DNA of 64,000 nt, taken from positions 42,952-106,951 of the forward strand of contig NZ_CAFK01000010.1 of NCBI RefSeq assembly GCF_000239815.1, given 5' to 3'. Positions 18,339 through 27,258 of the stretch are shown piece after piece. The notes under the pieces are model-generated. The model had not been told where the DNA came from and ran no database searches. It saw only the letters and a program-made list of their open reading frames with translations. Source of the DNA: Bradyrhizobium sp. STM 3843 (GTDB lineage Bacteria; Pseudomonadota; Alphaproteobacteria; Rhizobiales; Xanthobacteraceae). The first letter of the stretch is position 1, and every line of letters starts with the position of its first letter. A program made the translations under genes and the position numbers.

Positions 18339-18358
18339 CCGGTCGGATCGCCGACCGG
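18339..18358 (+). promoter_or_regulatory. Perfect hairpin just upstream of folE
   Basis: CCGGTCGG-ATCG-CCGACCGG forms an 8-bp stem ending 15 bases before the folE ATG and 5 bases before its GGAG site. If in the leader it could affect translation. It resembles no riboswitch I know. Confidence 0.35.
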
Positions 18359-18373
18359 TCGAACGGAGTTGAG

Positions 18374-19084
18374 ATGGACGCTTTGATCAAAACCCTGCGA
18401 ACCAACAAGCAAGACAACAAGGGACCCGAGGCGAAATTGCCGGAGGCCCGTCCCGCCGAGCTCGATCCGACGGAATTCCTTGCAGCCGCGGTGCGGGCCG
18501 ATCGCGCACGCCCTTCGCGCGCGGAAGCCGAAGCGGCCGTCTATACGCTGCTCAATTACATCGGTGAGGACCCGACCCGCGAGGGCCTCCTCGACACGCC
18601 GCGCCGGGTGGTCGAGGCCTTCGACGAGCTCTATCAGGGCTATCACCAATGCCCCGCCGAGGTGCTCGACCGCACCTTCGGCGAGACCGCGGGCTATGAC
18701 GATTTCGTGCTGGTCCGCGACATCGAGTTCACCTCGCAATGCGAGCATCACATGATGCCGTTCTACGGCAAGGCGCACATCGCCTATACGCCGGTCGAGC
18801 GGGTCGTGGGCCTGTCGAAGCTCGCGCGGCTGACGGATATTTTCGCGCGTCGCTTGCAGACCCAGGAACATCTGACCGCACAGATTGCGGCCGCGATCGA
18901 CGAGGTGCTCAAACCCCGCGGTGTGGCCGTGCTGATCGAGGCGGAGCACACCTGCATGTCGGTGCGCGGCGTCGCAAAACACGGCGCCATGACCTTCACC
19001 AGCCGCTTCACCGGCATGTTCCGGGACAATCCGGCCGAGCAGGCGCGCTTCCTGTCCATGGTGCGTGCGCCACAACGTTACTAG
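18374..19084 (+). CDS. folE: GTP cyclohydrolase I
   Basis: The protein has 236 residues and converts GTP to 7,8-dihydroneopterin triphosphate, the first step of tetrahydrofolate and pterin synthesis. The zinc site is visible: C123 and H126 in [10 protein letters not shown], and C194 in EHTCMSVRG. Other family blocks are [16 protein letters not shown] and [14 protein letters not shown]. About 45 N-terminal residues precede the conserved core. The start is ATG 18374 behind GGAG. hisI follows after 33 bases. Confidence 0.97.
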   Translation: MDALIKTLRTNKQDNKGPEAKLPEARPAELDPTEFLAAAVRADRARPSRAEAEAAVYTLLNYIGEDPTREGLLDTPRRVVEAFDELYQGYHQCPAEVLDRTFGETAGYDDFVLVRDIEFTSQCEHHMMPFYGKAHIAYTPVERVVGLSKLARLTDIFARRLQTQEHLTAQIAAAIDEVLKPRGVAVLIEAEHTCMSVRGVAKHGAMTFTSRFTGMFRDNPAEQARFLSMVRAPQRY

Positions 19085-19117
19085 TGCCAATGCGTTGGCA
19101 GGCTTTCCGGGTTCGCG

Positions 19118-19540
19118 ATGTCAGATCACAATGAGCGCGAGGAGGGGCTCTCCTTCCAGCCGCGATTCGACGCCTCCGGCCTCGTCACCTGCGTCACCAC
19201 GGATGTCGCAACCGGCGAGGTGCTGATGGTCGCGCACATGAATGACGAGGCGCTGCGCAGGACGGTGGCGACCGGCGAGGCCTGGTATTTCAGCCGCTCG
19301 CGCAACGCCTTGTGGCGCAAAGGTGAGATATCGGGTCAGACCCAGCGCGTGGTCGAGATGCGCACCGACTGCGATCAGGACGCGGTCTGGCTGCGGGTGG
19401 AGCAGCGTGGGGCCGCCTGTCACACCGGCCGCCGCTCCTGCTTCTATCGCAAGGTGGAGAATGCTGGCGACGGCTCGGCGCGACTCGCTTTCGTCGACGC
19501 CGATCGGCTGTTCGATCCGCAGGCGGTCTATCGCAAGTAA
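19118..19540 (+). CDS. hisI: Phosphoribosyl-AMP cyclohydrolase
   Basis: The protein has 140 residues and opens the adenine ring of phosphoribosyl-AMP in histidine synthesis. Diagnostic sequences are [36 protein letters not shown], the metal-binding [11 protein letters not shown] and the C-terminal [11 protein letters not shown]. It is the single-domain form without a HisE fusion. It is read with folE; both enzymes hydrolyse purine-type rings and the pair is commonly adjacent in this group. Confidence 0.97.
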   Translation: MSDHNEREEGLSFQPRFDASGLVTCVTTDVATGEVLMVAHMNDEALRRTVATGEAWYFSRSRNALWRKGEISGQTQRVVEMRTDCDQDAVWLRVEQRGAACHTGRRSCFYRKVENAGDGSARLAFVDADRLFDPQAVYRK

Positions 19541-19599
19541 GCCAATGCCCTCCCTGCGCGCCGCGGCCGCTCGGTCATTGGCCTGCTGCGAGGGCAATC

Positions 19600-19615
19600 T
19601 TAACTCACCATTAAC
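19600..19615 (+). promoter_or_regulatory. CtrA-type binding box
   Basis: TTAA-CTCACCA-TTAAC matches the full CtrA consensus TTAA-N7-TTAAC without mismatch. It lies 76 bases before the transglycosylase start, where an activator or repressor site would be expected. No other perfect match was noticed in the window. Confidence 0.65.
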
Positions 19616-19690
19616 CATACCCGTCGCAGTTTGCCGGACATTTCCGGCGCGTTCGTCTGCCAAGATTCTCTGCGAAAAGCGGGTCACCTG

Positions 19691-20692
19691 ATGTCGGTCG
19701 ACGCATCCAATTCCTCATCCACGGGAGTCCTCGATACGGTCCGGGCGCGGGTCGCCGGCGCCATCAAGCAGGCTGCCGATACGGTCGGCACCAGCTTCGA
19801 ATATCTGTTGTCGACCGCGAAGATGGAGTCGGATTTCAATCCGAGCGCGGGCGCTTCGACCTCCTCGGCGCGCGGCCTGTACCAATTCATCGATCAGACC
19901 TGGCTCGGCACCGTGAAGGAGGCAGGTCCCCAGCTCGGCTACAGCGACTATGCCGATGCCATCACCAAGACATCGTCGGGCGACTACACGGTCAGCGATC
20001 CCGCGATGCGCCAGTCGATCATGAAGCTGCGCGACGATCCGAAGGCGGCATCCGCGATGGCTGCTGCATTGACCCAGTCCAACAGCTTCCAGCTCACCGG
20101 CATGATCGGCCGTCGGCCGAGCGATGCCGAGCTCTATATGGCCCATTTCATGGGAGTCGGTGGGGCAGCCAGGCTGATCACCAGCGCGCAGGACAGCCCA
20201 CAAGCCTCCGCTGCGCGGCTGTTTCCGAACGCCGCTGCCGCCAATCGCCCCATCTTCTACGACCACGACGGTCGCGCCCGCAGCGTGTCCGAAGTCTATT
20301 CGGTGCTGACCACCCGCTATTCCGGCGCGGCCAACTCGTCGACGACGCGGGGCGCGCTCGCGCTCTATGGGGGCTCGTCATCCAACCCTGGCGGCTCGAG
20401 CACGCTGCCGGCGACGGATACGGCGACCTTCCTGTCGATGTTCCCCGACGTGCGCAACTCCGCGCCGGCCGCAACCACCATCGCTGATAATGCGAGCACG
20501 GGCAGCGCGTCCGCCGATCCGATGTTCCGCTCGCTGTTCCAGGTCGACGGTCAGTCGCCGCAGGTCGTGTCATCCTCGGTGCGCGAATTGTGGGGCACCT
20601 CGTCCGCTGCCAGCACCTCGCCGGCCGGGCAGGGCAGCGGCGCGCGCCCGCTTGATCTGTTCAGCGATCCAAACGGGACATTCTCCGGCTGA
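19691..20692 (+). CDS. Lytic transglycosylase (SLT domain) under a CtrA-type box
   Basis: The protein has 333 residues from ATG 19691. The N-terminal half carries an SLT lysozyme-like fold: the catalytic Glu is in LSTAKMESDFNPSAG, followed by SARGLYQFIDQTWLG and later ELYMAHFMGVGGAARL. Such enzymes cut glycan strands of peptidoglycan to give anhydro-muropeptides, often to make room for a flagellum or other machine. The C-terminal half is Ser/Ala/Thr-rich and low-complexity. No signal peptide is obvious, as in some flagellum-associated relatives. Regulation by CtrA is inferred from the box at 19600. Confidence 0.8.
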   Translation: MSVDASNSSSTGVLDTVRARVAGAIKQAADTVGTSFEYLLSTAKMESDFNPSAGASTSSARGLYQFIDQTWLGTVKEAGPQLGYSDYADAITKTSSGDYTVSDPAMRQSIMKLRDDPKAASAMAAALTQSNSFQLTGMIGRRPSDAELYMAHFMGVGGAARLITSAQDSPQASAARLFPNAAAANRPIFYDHDGRARSVSEVYSVLTTRYSGAANSSTTRGALALYGGSSSNPGGSSTLPATDTATFLSMFPDVRNSAPAATTIADNASTGSASADPMFRSLFQVDGQSPQVVSSSVRELWGTSSAASTSPAGQGSGARPLDLFSDPNGTFSG

Positions 20693-20979
20693 CGCCCGCG
20701 AATCGGCCGCATCCCTCGTCATTTCGGCAGCTGAGTTTTCGCTGACGGCCTTGCGCTGCCCGGCGTACCAGGGTGCGCGAGCTCGTCGCCCTTTGCCCGT
20801 ATTAGTGCGTAGAAGTGACGGTTTTCTGGTATTTTGGTACAGATAAATGTGGCTGATTTAACAAAACATCAATAATCCCAGTCACTTATGGTGAACGCTT
20901 TGTTAAGCGTCGTGGTTTATTTTCGGTGCTGTTGAGACCAGGTCGGTCTCATTGGACAGTTGCGTAAGCCGGAAAGACC

Positions 20980-22155
20980 ATGATCGTTCGGCAGTTTCTT
21001 AGTTGGGTTAGGACAGCACCCGCCGGTGAGCGGGCCGACGCCACCCGGGCCCTCGCGCGGGCCTGGTTGATCTCGGACCTTACGGATGAGGATCGGGGCG
21101 CCGCCGAAGGCGCGCTGCTGATGCTCTTGGACGATCCCTCGCCGCTGGTGCGGCAGGCCATGGCCGAGGTCTTTGCCCGGTCGAACGACGCTCCGGCCGC
21201 CATCGTTCAGGCGCTGTCGTCCGACCAGCCCTCGGTCGCAGCGCCGATCCTCGAACATTCGCCGCTTCTCATCGATGCCGACCTGGTCGACATCGTCGCG
21301 ACCGGCAATTCGGACACGCAATGTGCGATCGCCCGGCGCATCAAGGTGCCGGCCCCGGTGTGCGCCGCCATCGCCGAAGTCGGCAGCGCCGCGGCCGCGC
21401 TCGAGCTGATCGAAAATCCCTATGCCGAGCTGGCGCCGTTTTCCTGGGATCGCATCGTCGAACGTCACGGCCATCTGGCCGCGATCCGGGAAGCGATGCT
21501 CGTGCTCGACGACCTGCCGGCTGCGACGCGCGCCGCCCTGGTCGACAAACTCTCCGAGACCTTGGCGCAGTTCGTCGTTGCCAAGAACTGGCTCAGCGCC
21601 GACCGGGCAGGGCAGGTCGCCTGCGAAGCGCGCGACCGCTCGACCATCAATATCGCCTCGCGCTCGCGCGGCGAGGAGTTGCCCGGCCTGGTGCAGCATC
21701 TGCGAACGACGTCGCAGCTCACCGCGGGCCTGATCCTGCGCGCGCTGCTGTCCGGCAATGTCGAGCTGTTCGAGACGGCGTTGTCCGAACTCGCCGACCT
21801 GCCGCGCGCGCGGGTGTCCGGCCTGCTCAAGGACCGCGGCACGGCAAGCCTGCATGCGCTGCTGCGTCGGGCCGGTATTCCGGAGACGACCTTTGATGCC
21901 TTCCGTGTCGCGCTCGACGCCTGCCACGAGACCGGTTTTGCCGATACGGCGAGCGGCGCGGCGCGGCTGCGGCGGCGGATGGTGGAGCGGGTGCTCACCC
22001 ATTGCGCGACGGATCGCGATGCGGCCGAACCGTTGCTGATCCTGCTGCGCCGGTTTGCCACCGAGTCCGCGCGTGAAGAGGCGCGCATGCTCTGCGACGA
22101 GGTGATGGCCGAGGATTTCGTTGCCGGGATCGAGTTCGGGCTGATCGCAGCCTAA
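20980..22155 (+). CDS. DUF2336 domain protein
   Basis: The protein has 391 residues, is all-helical in appearance, and matches the DUF2336 family of alphaproteobacteria. Visible HEAT-like repeats include DDPSPLVRQAMAEVFARS, SDQPSVAAPILEHSPLL and GNSDTQCAIARRI. The C-terminal half has SASSDNA-free, Leu-rich helices such as GLILRALLSGNVELFETALS. There is no enzyme motif, signal peptide or membrane segment, so it is probably a cytoplasmic scaffold. It lies between a CtrA-box gene and Hpt/receiver genes, consistent with a signalling role. Confidence 0.75.
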   Translation: MIVRQFLSWVRTAPAGERADATRALARAWLISDLTDEDRGAAEGALLMLLDDPSPLVRQAMAEVFARSNDAPAAIVQALSSDQPSVAAPILEHSPLLIDADLVDIVATGNSDTQCAIARRIKVPAPVCAAIAEVGSAAAALELIENPYAELAPFSWDRIVERHGHLAAIREAMLVLDDLPAATRAALVDKLSETLAQFVVAKNWLSADRAGQVACEARDRSTINIASRSRGEELPGLVQHLRTTSQLTAGLILRALLSGNVELFETALSELADLPRARVSGLLKDRGTASLHALLRRAGIPETTFDAFRVALDACHETGFADTASGAARLRRRMVERVLTHCATDRDAAEPLLILLRRFATESAREEARMLCDEVMAEDFVAGIEFGLIAA

Positions 22156-22268
22156 GCGATCGAGTCCGGCACGGCCGCGCTGGAGCTGCTATCATCCTCC
22201 CTCAAGACCAGGGAGGAGGCCATGGGCGTTTCCGTGATCGAGCAGGCCAGGTTCAGGCGCAGGTCCTC

Positions 22269-22685
22269 GTGCCTCTCATCAAGATGTTACAGGCGGAGCT
22301 CGGCGAGGGGCGGGCGAATGCGCTGGTGCGAAAGGCGCTCGGGACGCATTATCGCGCGCAAGGCGAAGCGTTCAGGCGGACGCGGCGCGAGAACGACCTG
22401 GGACAGGCGATGGCGTCGGCATTCGCGACTTACGCGCGCGAGGACGCGCTCGACTATCAGGTTGTCGAGCAATCCGCGGATAGCTACGCGATCGACGTCA
22501 CCAGATGCCGCTACGCCGAATTCTACCAGGAATTGGGCGAGCCGGACCTCGGCTTTCTGCTGGTCTGCAGCGCGGACTTCCACGTGATCGAGGGATTCGG
22601 CTCGGACGTGGAGCTGGCGCGGTCGCAGACGATCATGCAGGGCGCGCCCCGTTGCGACTTCCGCTACAAGCGATCAAGCGACTGA
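22269..22685 (+). CDS. L-2-amino-thiazoline-4-carboxylate hydrolase family protein with apparent N-terminal frameshift
   Basis: The open frame gives 138 residues from GTG 22269. RANALVRKALGTHYRAQGEA, DVTRCRYAEFYQELGEPDLG and LVCSADFHVIEGFG match the ATC hydrolase family, named for opening thiazoline rings to give cysteine derivatives. A strong GGAGGAGG at 22212-22219 points to ATG 22222, but that start is one base out of frame (MGVSVIEQARF, then nonsense). Restoring one C after 22254 would join it to QAQVLVPLIKML. The gene is therefore either damaged, affected by an error in the assembly, or read from the weaker GTG. Confidence 0.65.
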   Translation: MPLIKMLQAELGEGRANALVRKALGTHYRAQGEAFRRTRRENDLGQAMASAFATYAREDALDYQVVEQSADSYAIDVTRCRYAEFYQELGEPDLGFLLVCSADFHVIEGFGSDVELARSQTIMQGAPRCDFRYKRSSD

Positions 22686-22719
22686 TCGGGAATGGCCGTC
22701 GTGCCGTTCGGAGGTCAGC

Positions 22720-23304
22720 TCAGGGCTGATCGCCGGGCACGATGCTCGGGGCCAGCAGCGCTTCGAGATGTTCAGGACGATCGCGGTTGACGTGGATCAG
22801 ATATTCGTCGGCAACCTTGCGCAGCTTGCGGCTGAGCTGGCGGGCCACGGTGACGCTGTCGAGCTTGGTGTGATCGTGCACGATGGCGTTGACGGCGTTG
22901 ATATGATGCGTGAACAGCTCCGGCGGCACCCTGTCGAGATCCGGCGCATGCTCGATGATCCGGCACAGGCTGTCGGCGGCTGCACCGGCGGACGGATAGC
23001 CGAAGGTCGCTGCATCGCCCTTGATGTCATGGGCGGCACGAAACAACTCGTCGCAGGCCTCCTGGTGAAAGCCGTCCTCCAGGATCATCGCGTAAGCCTT
23101 CGACAGACGTTCGGCTTCCACGACCATCCAGGACTTGAACTCGCCGGAGAGGTCGGCAAGTGCGGCTTCCGCACGGGCGACGGGATCGTCGAGATCCTTG
23201 TCGTCGGCGTGGCGCAGCACCTTCTTCAGCGGATTGGGCTGGGTGATGACGTGATGATTGGCATAAGCCGTGACTTCGACCGCCGGAGCTTTCTGTTTCG
23301 CCAT
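22720..23304 (-). CDS. Histidine phosphotransfer (Hpt) domain protein
   Basis: The protein has 194 residues from ATG 23304, behind AGGA; the longer frame to 23331 has no such site. The Hpt motif is ELFRAAHDIKGDAATFGYPS, in which the His of AHDIKG is the phosphate acceptor. Helical sequence around it forms the four-helix bundle. No kinase domain is attached, so it would relay phosphate between a hybrid kinase and a response regulator. A stand-alone receiver is encoded 123 bases upstream on the same strand, making it a likely partner. Confidence 0.8.
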   Translation of the reverse strand: MAKQKAPAVEVTAYANHHVITQPNPLKKVLRHADDKDLDDPVARAEAALADLSGEFKSWMVVEAERLSKAYAMILEDGFHQEACDELFRAAHDIKGDAATFGYPSAGAAADSLCRIIEHAPDLDRVPPELFTHHINAVNAIVHDHTKLDSVTVARQLSRKLRKVADEYLIHVNRDRPEHLEALLAPSIVPGDQP

Positions 23305-23427
23305 CGGAATTTCCTGCGCTGCGTCTTCCAAGAACGCGTTCGACTGCTCGTACCCTGATATCTGAGTTACGCCGACGCGGGAGCGCCGATTCCCAGTTTG
23401 CGTTAATGAGCCCTCACTGGTTCAGCG

Positions 23428-23973
23428 CTAAACCGCGGAACGCGCTTTATCCAGAAGTGACGGTTGCTGCACGATCTCGGCTTCGCCGCCGACGCGGCGC
23501 TCGGGGCCGATATAGGCCGTATTGGTGTTGCGGCGACGATCCGGACCGAAATAGGTCTTGGTCTTGATGAAGGGCCGCGGATTGGCGACCACATTGAGGA
23601 TGCGCTGATAGAGGCCTTTGGCCGAGATCGGCTTGGCCAGGAATTCGGTGACGCCGGCGTCCCGCGCCACGGTGACGCGGCGCTTCTCGGAATGTCCAGT
23701 CAGCATGATGATCGGCGCGTAAGGATTGCCCTTGGCTTCCGGCTGGCGGATCATCTGCGCCAATTCGAGGCCGTCGAAGATCGGCATCGCCCAGTCGGTG
23801 ATGACGATGTCCGGGACGTAGTGGGTGTACATTTCGAGCGCGGTGGCGCCGTCCTCGGCCTCATAGACCTCGCGCGCGCCGAACGAATGCAGCAGCGTCC
23901 GCAGGATGCGCCGCATGTGGGGATTGTCGTCGCAAACGAGGAAACGCAGCTTGTTGAAGTCGATGCGGTACAT
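23428..23973 (-). CDS. CheY-like response regulator with a repeated GP[DE]RR tail
   Basis: The protein has 181 residues. A receiver domain fills residues 8-125: acidic pair in LVCDDNPHMRR, phospho-acceptor Asp in IVITDWAMPIFDGLEL, T/S in IIMLTGHSE and Lys in FLAKPISAKGLYQRI. There is no DNA-binding output domain. The tail contains two similar motifs, TYFGPDRRRN and AYIGPERRVG, that may bind a partner. It lies between nadK and the Hpt gene, both also on the minus strand. Confidence 0.85.
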   Translation of the reverse strand: MYRIDFNKLRFLVCDDNPHMRRILRTLLHSFGAREVYEAEDGATALEMYTHYVPDIVITDWAMPIFDGLELAQMIRQPEAKGNPYAPIIMLTGHSEKRRVTVARDAGVTEFLAKPISAKGLYQRILNVVANPRPFIKTKTYFGPDRRRNTNTAYIGPERRVGGEAEIVQQPSLLDKARSAV

Positions 23974-24091
23974 TGAGCCGGCCTGCAGGGGTCACCGGTT
24001 GAGGCGGTAGACCTGCATTAACCATAAAGGTTCGCGGGTTAAGGAACGGTTGCCGCCGGCCAGGAAAGCCCTGCGAAAGCCTTGCGTCCGC

Positions 24092-24871
24092 TCAATAGCC
24101 GAATTGCTCGCGCAGGATGCGCTCTTCCAGGCTGTGGCCGGGATCGAACAGCATCCGCATCGAGATGGTCTTGTCGGACAGCACCTCGACGCGGCGGACG
24201 TCGCGCACCTCGTCATGATCGGCAACGGCCGCGACCGGACGCTTGTCGCCCTCGAGCACCTCGATGATCACATAGGCGGTGTTCGGCAGCAGGGCGCCAC
24301 GCCAGCGCCGCGGCCGGAAGGCGCTGATCGGTGTCATTGCCAGCAACGCCGCATTGATTGGCAGGATCGGGCCCTGCACCGAGAGGTTATAGGCCGTGGA
24401 GCCCGCCGGTGTCGCAACCAGCACGCCGTCGGCGACCAGTTCAGGCATGCGCTCGCGCTCATCGACCAGGATGCGCAGCCGCGCGGCCTGATAGCTTTGC
24501 CGGAACAGGGCGACCTCGTTGATGGCGTGGTGGATGTGAACGGTGCCGTTCACGTCGGTTGCGCGCATCAGCAGCGGATGGATCAGGGATTCCTGCGCCG
24601 CGCCCAGCCGTTCCCGCAGGTCCACGGTGCTGAACTCGTTCATCAGGAACCCGACCGTGCCGCGATGCATGCCGTAGATCGGCTTTCCCGAACGCATGTG
24701 GTCGTGCAGGGTCTGCAGCATAAGCCCGTCACCGCCGAGCGCAACCACCACATCGGCCGTGGCGGGATCGCAATTGCCGTAGAGCTCGGCGAGCTGCTTT
24801 AGCGCAGCCTGGGCCTCGGCGCTCGGGCTCGCGACAAAGGCGATCCGATCATAGTGCTTGGGCGTTGTCAT
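24092..24871 (-). CDS. nadK: NAD kinase
   Basis: The protein has 259 residues and phosphorylates NAD to NADP in the cytoplasm. The catalytic GGDG is in [18 protein letters not shown], the NE motif in [11 protein letters not shown], and the Gly-rich loop in [18 protein letters not shown]. Length and motifs fit the short proteobacterial form. It lies upstream of the receiver and Hpt genes on the minus strand with a 118-base gap, so co-transcription is possible. Confidence 0.95.
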   Translation of the reverse strand: MTTPKHYDRIAFVASPSAEAQAALKQLAELYGNCDPATADVVVALGGDGLMLQTLHDHMRSGKPIYGMHRGTVGFLMNEFSTVDLRERLGAAQESLIHPLLMRATDVNGTVHIHHAINEVALFRQSYQAARLRILVDERERMPELVADGVLVATPAGSTAYNLSVQGPILPINAALLAMTPISAFRPRRWRGALLPNTAYVIIEVLEGDKRPVAAVADHDEVRDVRRVEVLSDKTISMRMLFDPGHSLEERILREQFGY

Positions 24872-25089
24872 GCAGTCGCGAGGCTCAATTGGTCGGCTTT
24901 TGGCGGTACGGAGTTTCGTCTAACCGACCTTGGCCTCGGTTGTCGAGATGACCGGCTTGCGAATCGTTGTTTCACGACCATCGGGCAGCATTGCGTGGCC
25001 TGCTGGCCGGGAATGAGGCTGGGTTGCGGAATGTTGGGCTGCCCAGGGTGCGAGGCCGGTGGCGGCGCGATGAGCTCGTTATACGCTCG

Positions 25090-27258
25090 TCATTTCTCCT
25101 GCAGGCTCCGTACCGCCGCCCAGGCCGCAGAGGGGGCGTCGTGCTGCGCGGCCCGGGCCCGTTCGGCGAACAGGGCGCTCGGACGGTCCATTGTGGCCGC
25201 GCGCGCAAAGCGCGCTGCGGACGCCTCGCATTTGCCGGCGCGCCAAAGCGCCAGGCCTTCCGCATAGTCGGCGAGCACGCGTTGCTGGTCCGGCGCGAGC
25301 TCCTCCGCCAGGCAGAGCAGCTCGAATATTTTCAAGGATTGCTCGCGGCCTTTGACCCTGACCGTGTCGAGCTCGCGCCAGGTAAACTCATCGGCGGCAC
25401 GCGCGACAGTGCTGTCGGAGGCGATGATGGTCGTGCCATAGAACTTGTTGGCGCCTTCCAGGCGCGAGGCCACATTGACCGCATCGCTCATCACGGAATA
25501 GTTGAAGCGGCGCTGCGAGCCGAAATTACCCACCAGCGCCTCGCCGCTGTTGATGCCGATGCGCTGGGCGACCTTGATCCCCTGGAACGCTGCTGACGTC
25601 CGATTGAGCTCGGTGAGCCGGGCCTTGCACGCAAGCGCTGCGCGCGCCGCATTGGTGGCGTGAAATGGATCGTCGAGCGGCGCGCCGAACACGGCGACGA
25701 CGGAGTCGCCGATATATTTGTCGACATAGCCGCCATGGCTCTCGATCACGTCCGTCGTCGCCGACAGATATTCATTGGTCAGCGCCATCAGCGCCGACGG
25801 CGTCATCCGCTCGGCAATCTCCGAGAACCCTTCGATATCGGAGAAGAACACCGTGATGTCGCGGGTCTCGCCGCCGAGCTGAGGCAGCTTGTGCGAGGCG
25901 AGCATGCGGTCGATCAGATGCGGCGCGAGGTAATAGGCAAAGCCCTTCTGCAGCAGCCTGCGGTCCTTGTCGCTGACCATGAACCGATAGCCGATGGTTG
26001 CGGCGAGCGCGAGCGCCGCGGCGCCGAGCGGCTCGCCCAGCGGCAACACGAAGGCTTCGTTGAACAGCACCGTCGCCAGGCCCGCGTAGAGCAGGGCGAG
26101 CGCCAGCAGTGCTGCCGCGGCGGTGGCAGGCCTGGCGAGCCGCGCGAGCGTCGCTGCGGCCAGCGCAAAGGCGAGGGCGAGTGCGCCCGTCGCACGCCAT
26201 CCGAGCTCGATCGCCGCGTCGTGCCTAACCAGGTTGTTGATGGCGGTGGCATGGATGTACACGCCTGCGATGGTGCTGCGCGCGAATGCTGCTGTCGTCT
26301 TTCGTTCGCCCAGGACGCAGCGCGGCCGTCGCGCGCCCTCGGCCCGGGTGGCGAAGCGTTTCGAGGTCAGCCGGCGGTCTTCGATCCCGACAGTGCCGAT
26401 CAGAACCACCTTGCCGGCAAACTCACGACGGAAATAGTCCTTGTCGCCCTTGACCGCACAGGCGCGCAGGTCGGCAAAGGAATAGGTCGGGATGTCGTCG
26501 GCGCCGCCGTCGAAATTGAGCGTGACGGTATTCGCAATGCGACCGGCGGTGCTGATGTCGTCGGACCGCACGGCGCCGTCCGGATCGGTCGTCAGCGGGG
26601 TGCCGCGCGCGCGTGCGGCGAGCTCCAGCGCCATTGATGGCACCGGGTGGCCATCGACGGCGACCGTGAGGGGATGACGACGCACGACGTCGTCGCTGTC
26701 GGTATAGGTGTTGAGCGGACGCAAATTTTGTTGCTGCCGGACGGCGATGCGCTGGCCGGGCGCGGGGATGACCGGCTGCTCGGCGAAGACCTCGCCGAGC
26801 ACGACCTTGCCGGTCGCGGCGCCTGCAGCGAGCGCGCGCAGGAAATCGCGATCGAAACCGCGGGTCTTGTCGCCCAGCGTGCTATCGCCTAACGGGATCT
26901 CGGACTGCTCGATCGAGGTCGGAAACACGATGTCGAAGCCCACCACCTTCGCGCCGCCATCCAGCACGGCGCCGAGCACGCGGCCGATTTCGCCGGTCCA
27001 GGTCAGGAACGGCGAACCGTTGAACGGCGGCGTCGCGTAGCTTTCCTCATCGATCGCGACCACCACCGTCGGGCTTTGCTCCGGCGCCTGCCGATTGCCG
27101 AACGCCTCGAAGCGCAGCCAGGTCAGGATGTCCAGCGACAAGCCACGGCCGCGCTCGAATGCAGGAGAGACGAACAAGGCCGCGCTCACGACTGCAATCG
27201 CAAGAACGGCGAGCGTGTCGCGCGTCCGTCGCCCGATCGTCACGGCGCCGCCAATCAA
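25090..27258 (-). CDS. CHASE2-domain adenylate cyclase (class III)
   Basis: The protein has 722 residues from TTG 27258, with GTG 27243 as an alternative. An N-terminal membrane helix (TLAVLAIAVVSAALFV) is followed by a periplasmic CHASE2 sensor (about 40-350, FDIVFPTSIEQ, VLIGTVGIEDRR), three closely spaced membrane helices (about 350-425) and a class III catalytic domain. The metal-binding Asp residues are in FFSDIEGFSEI and YIGDSVVAVFGAP, and the transition-state Asn/Arg in DAVNVASRLEGANK. It should make cAMP in response to a periplasmic signal. Its start overlaps the stop of the FecR-domain gene (TTGA), so the two are translationally coupled. Confidence 0.9.
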   Translation of the reverse strand: MIGGAVTIGRRTRDTLAVLAIAVVSAALFVSPAFERGRGLSLDILTWLRFEAFGNRQAPEQSPTVVVAIDEESYATPPFNGSPFLTWTGEIGRVLGAVLDGGAKVVGFDIVFPTSIEQSEIPLGDSTLGDKTRGFDRDFLRALAAGAATGKVVLGEVFAEQPVIPAPGQRIAVRQQQNLRPLNTYTDSDDVVRRHPLTVAVDGHPVPSMALELAARARGTPLTTDPDGAVRSDDISTAGRIANTVTLNFDGGADDIPTYSFADLRACAVKGDKDYFRREFAGKVVLIGTVGIEDRRLTSKRFATRAEGARRPRCVLGERKTTAAFARSTIAGVYIHATAINNLVRHDAAIELGWRATGALALAFALAAATLARLARPATAAAALLALALLYAGLATVLFNEAFVLPLGEPLGAAALALAATIGYRFMVSDKDRRLLQKGFAYYLAPHLIDRMLASHKLPQLGGETRDITVFFSDIEGFSEIAERMTPSALMALTNEYLSATTDVIESHGGYVDKYIGDSVVAVFGAPLDDPFHATNAARAALACKARLTELNRTSAAFQGIKVAQRIGINSGEALVGNFGSQRRFNYSVMSDAVNVASRLEGANKFYGTTIIASDSTVARAADEFTWRELDTVRVKGREQSLKIFELLCLAEELAPDQQRVLADYAEGLALWRAGKCEASAARFARAATMDRPSALFAERARAAQHDAPSAAWAAVRSLQEK

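Noticed and set aside
18189..18373. Possible riboswitch before folE
   Set aside because: Only a simple 8-bp hairpin is visible; no tetrahydrofolate riboswitch-like core was recognised.
24000..24060. CtrA box before the receiver gene
   Set aside because: Two TTAA half-sites occur, but they are about 17 bases apart rather than 7.
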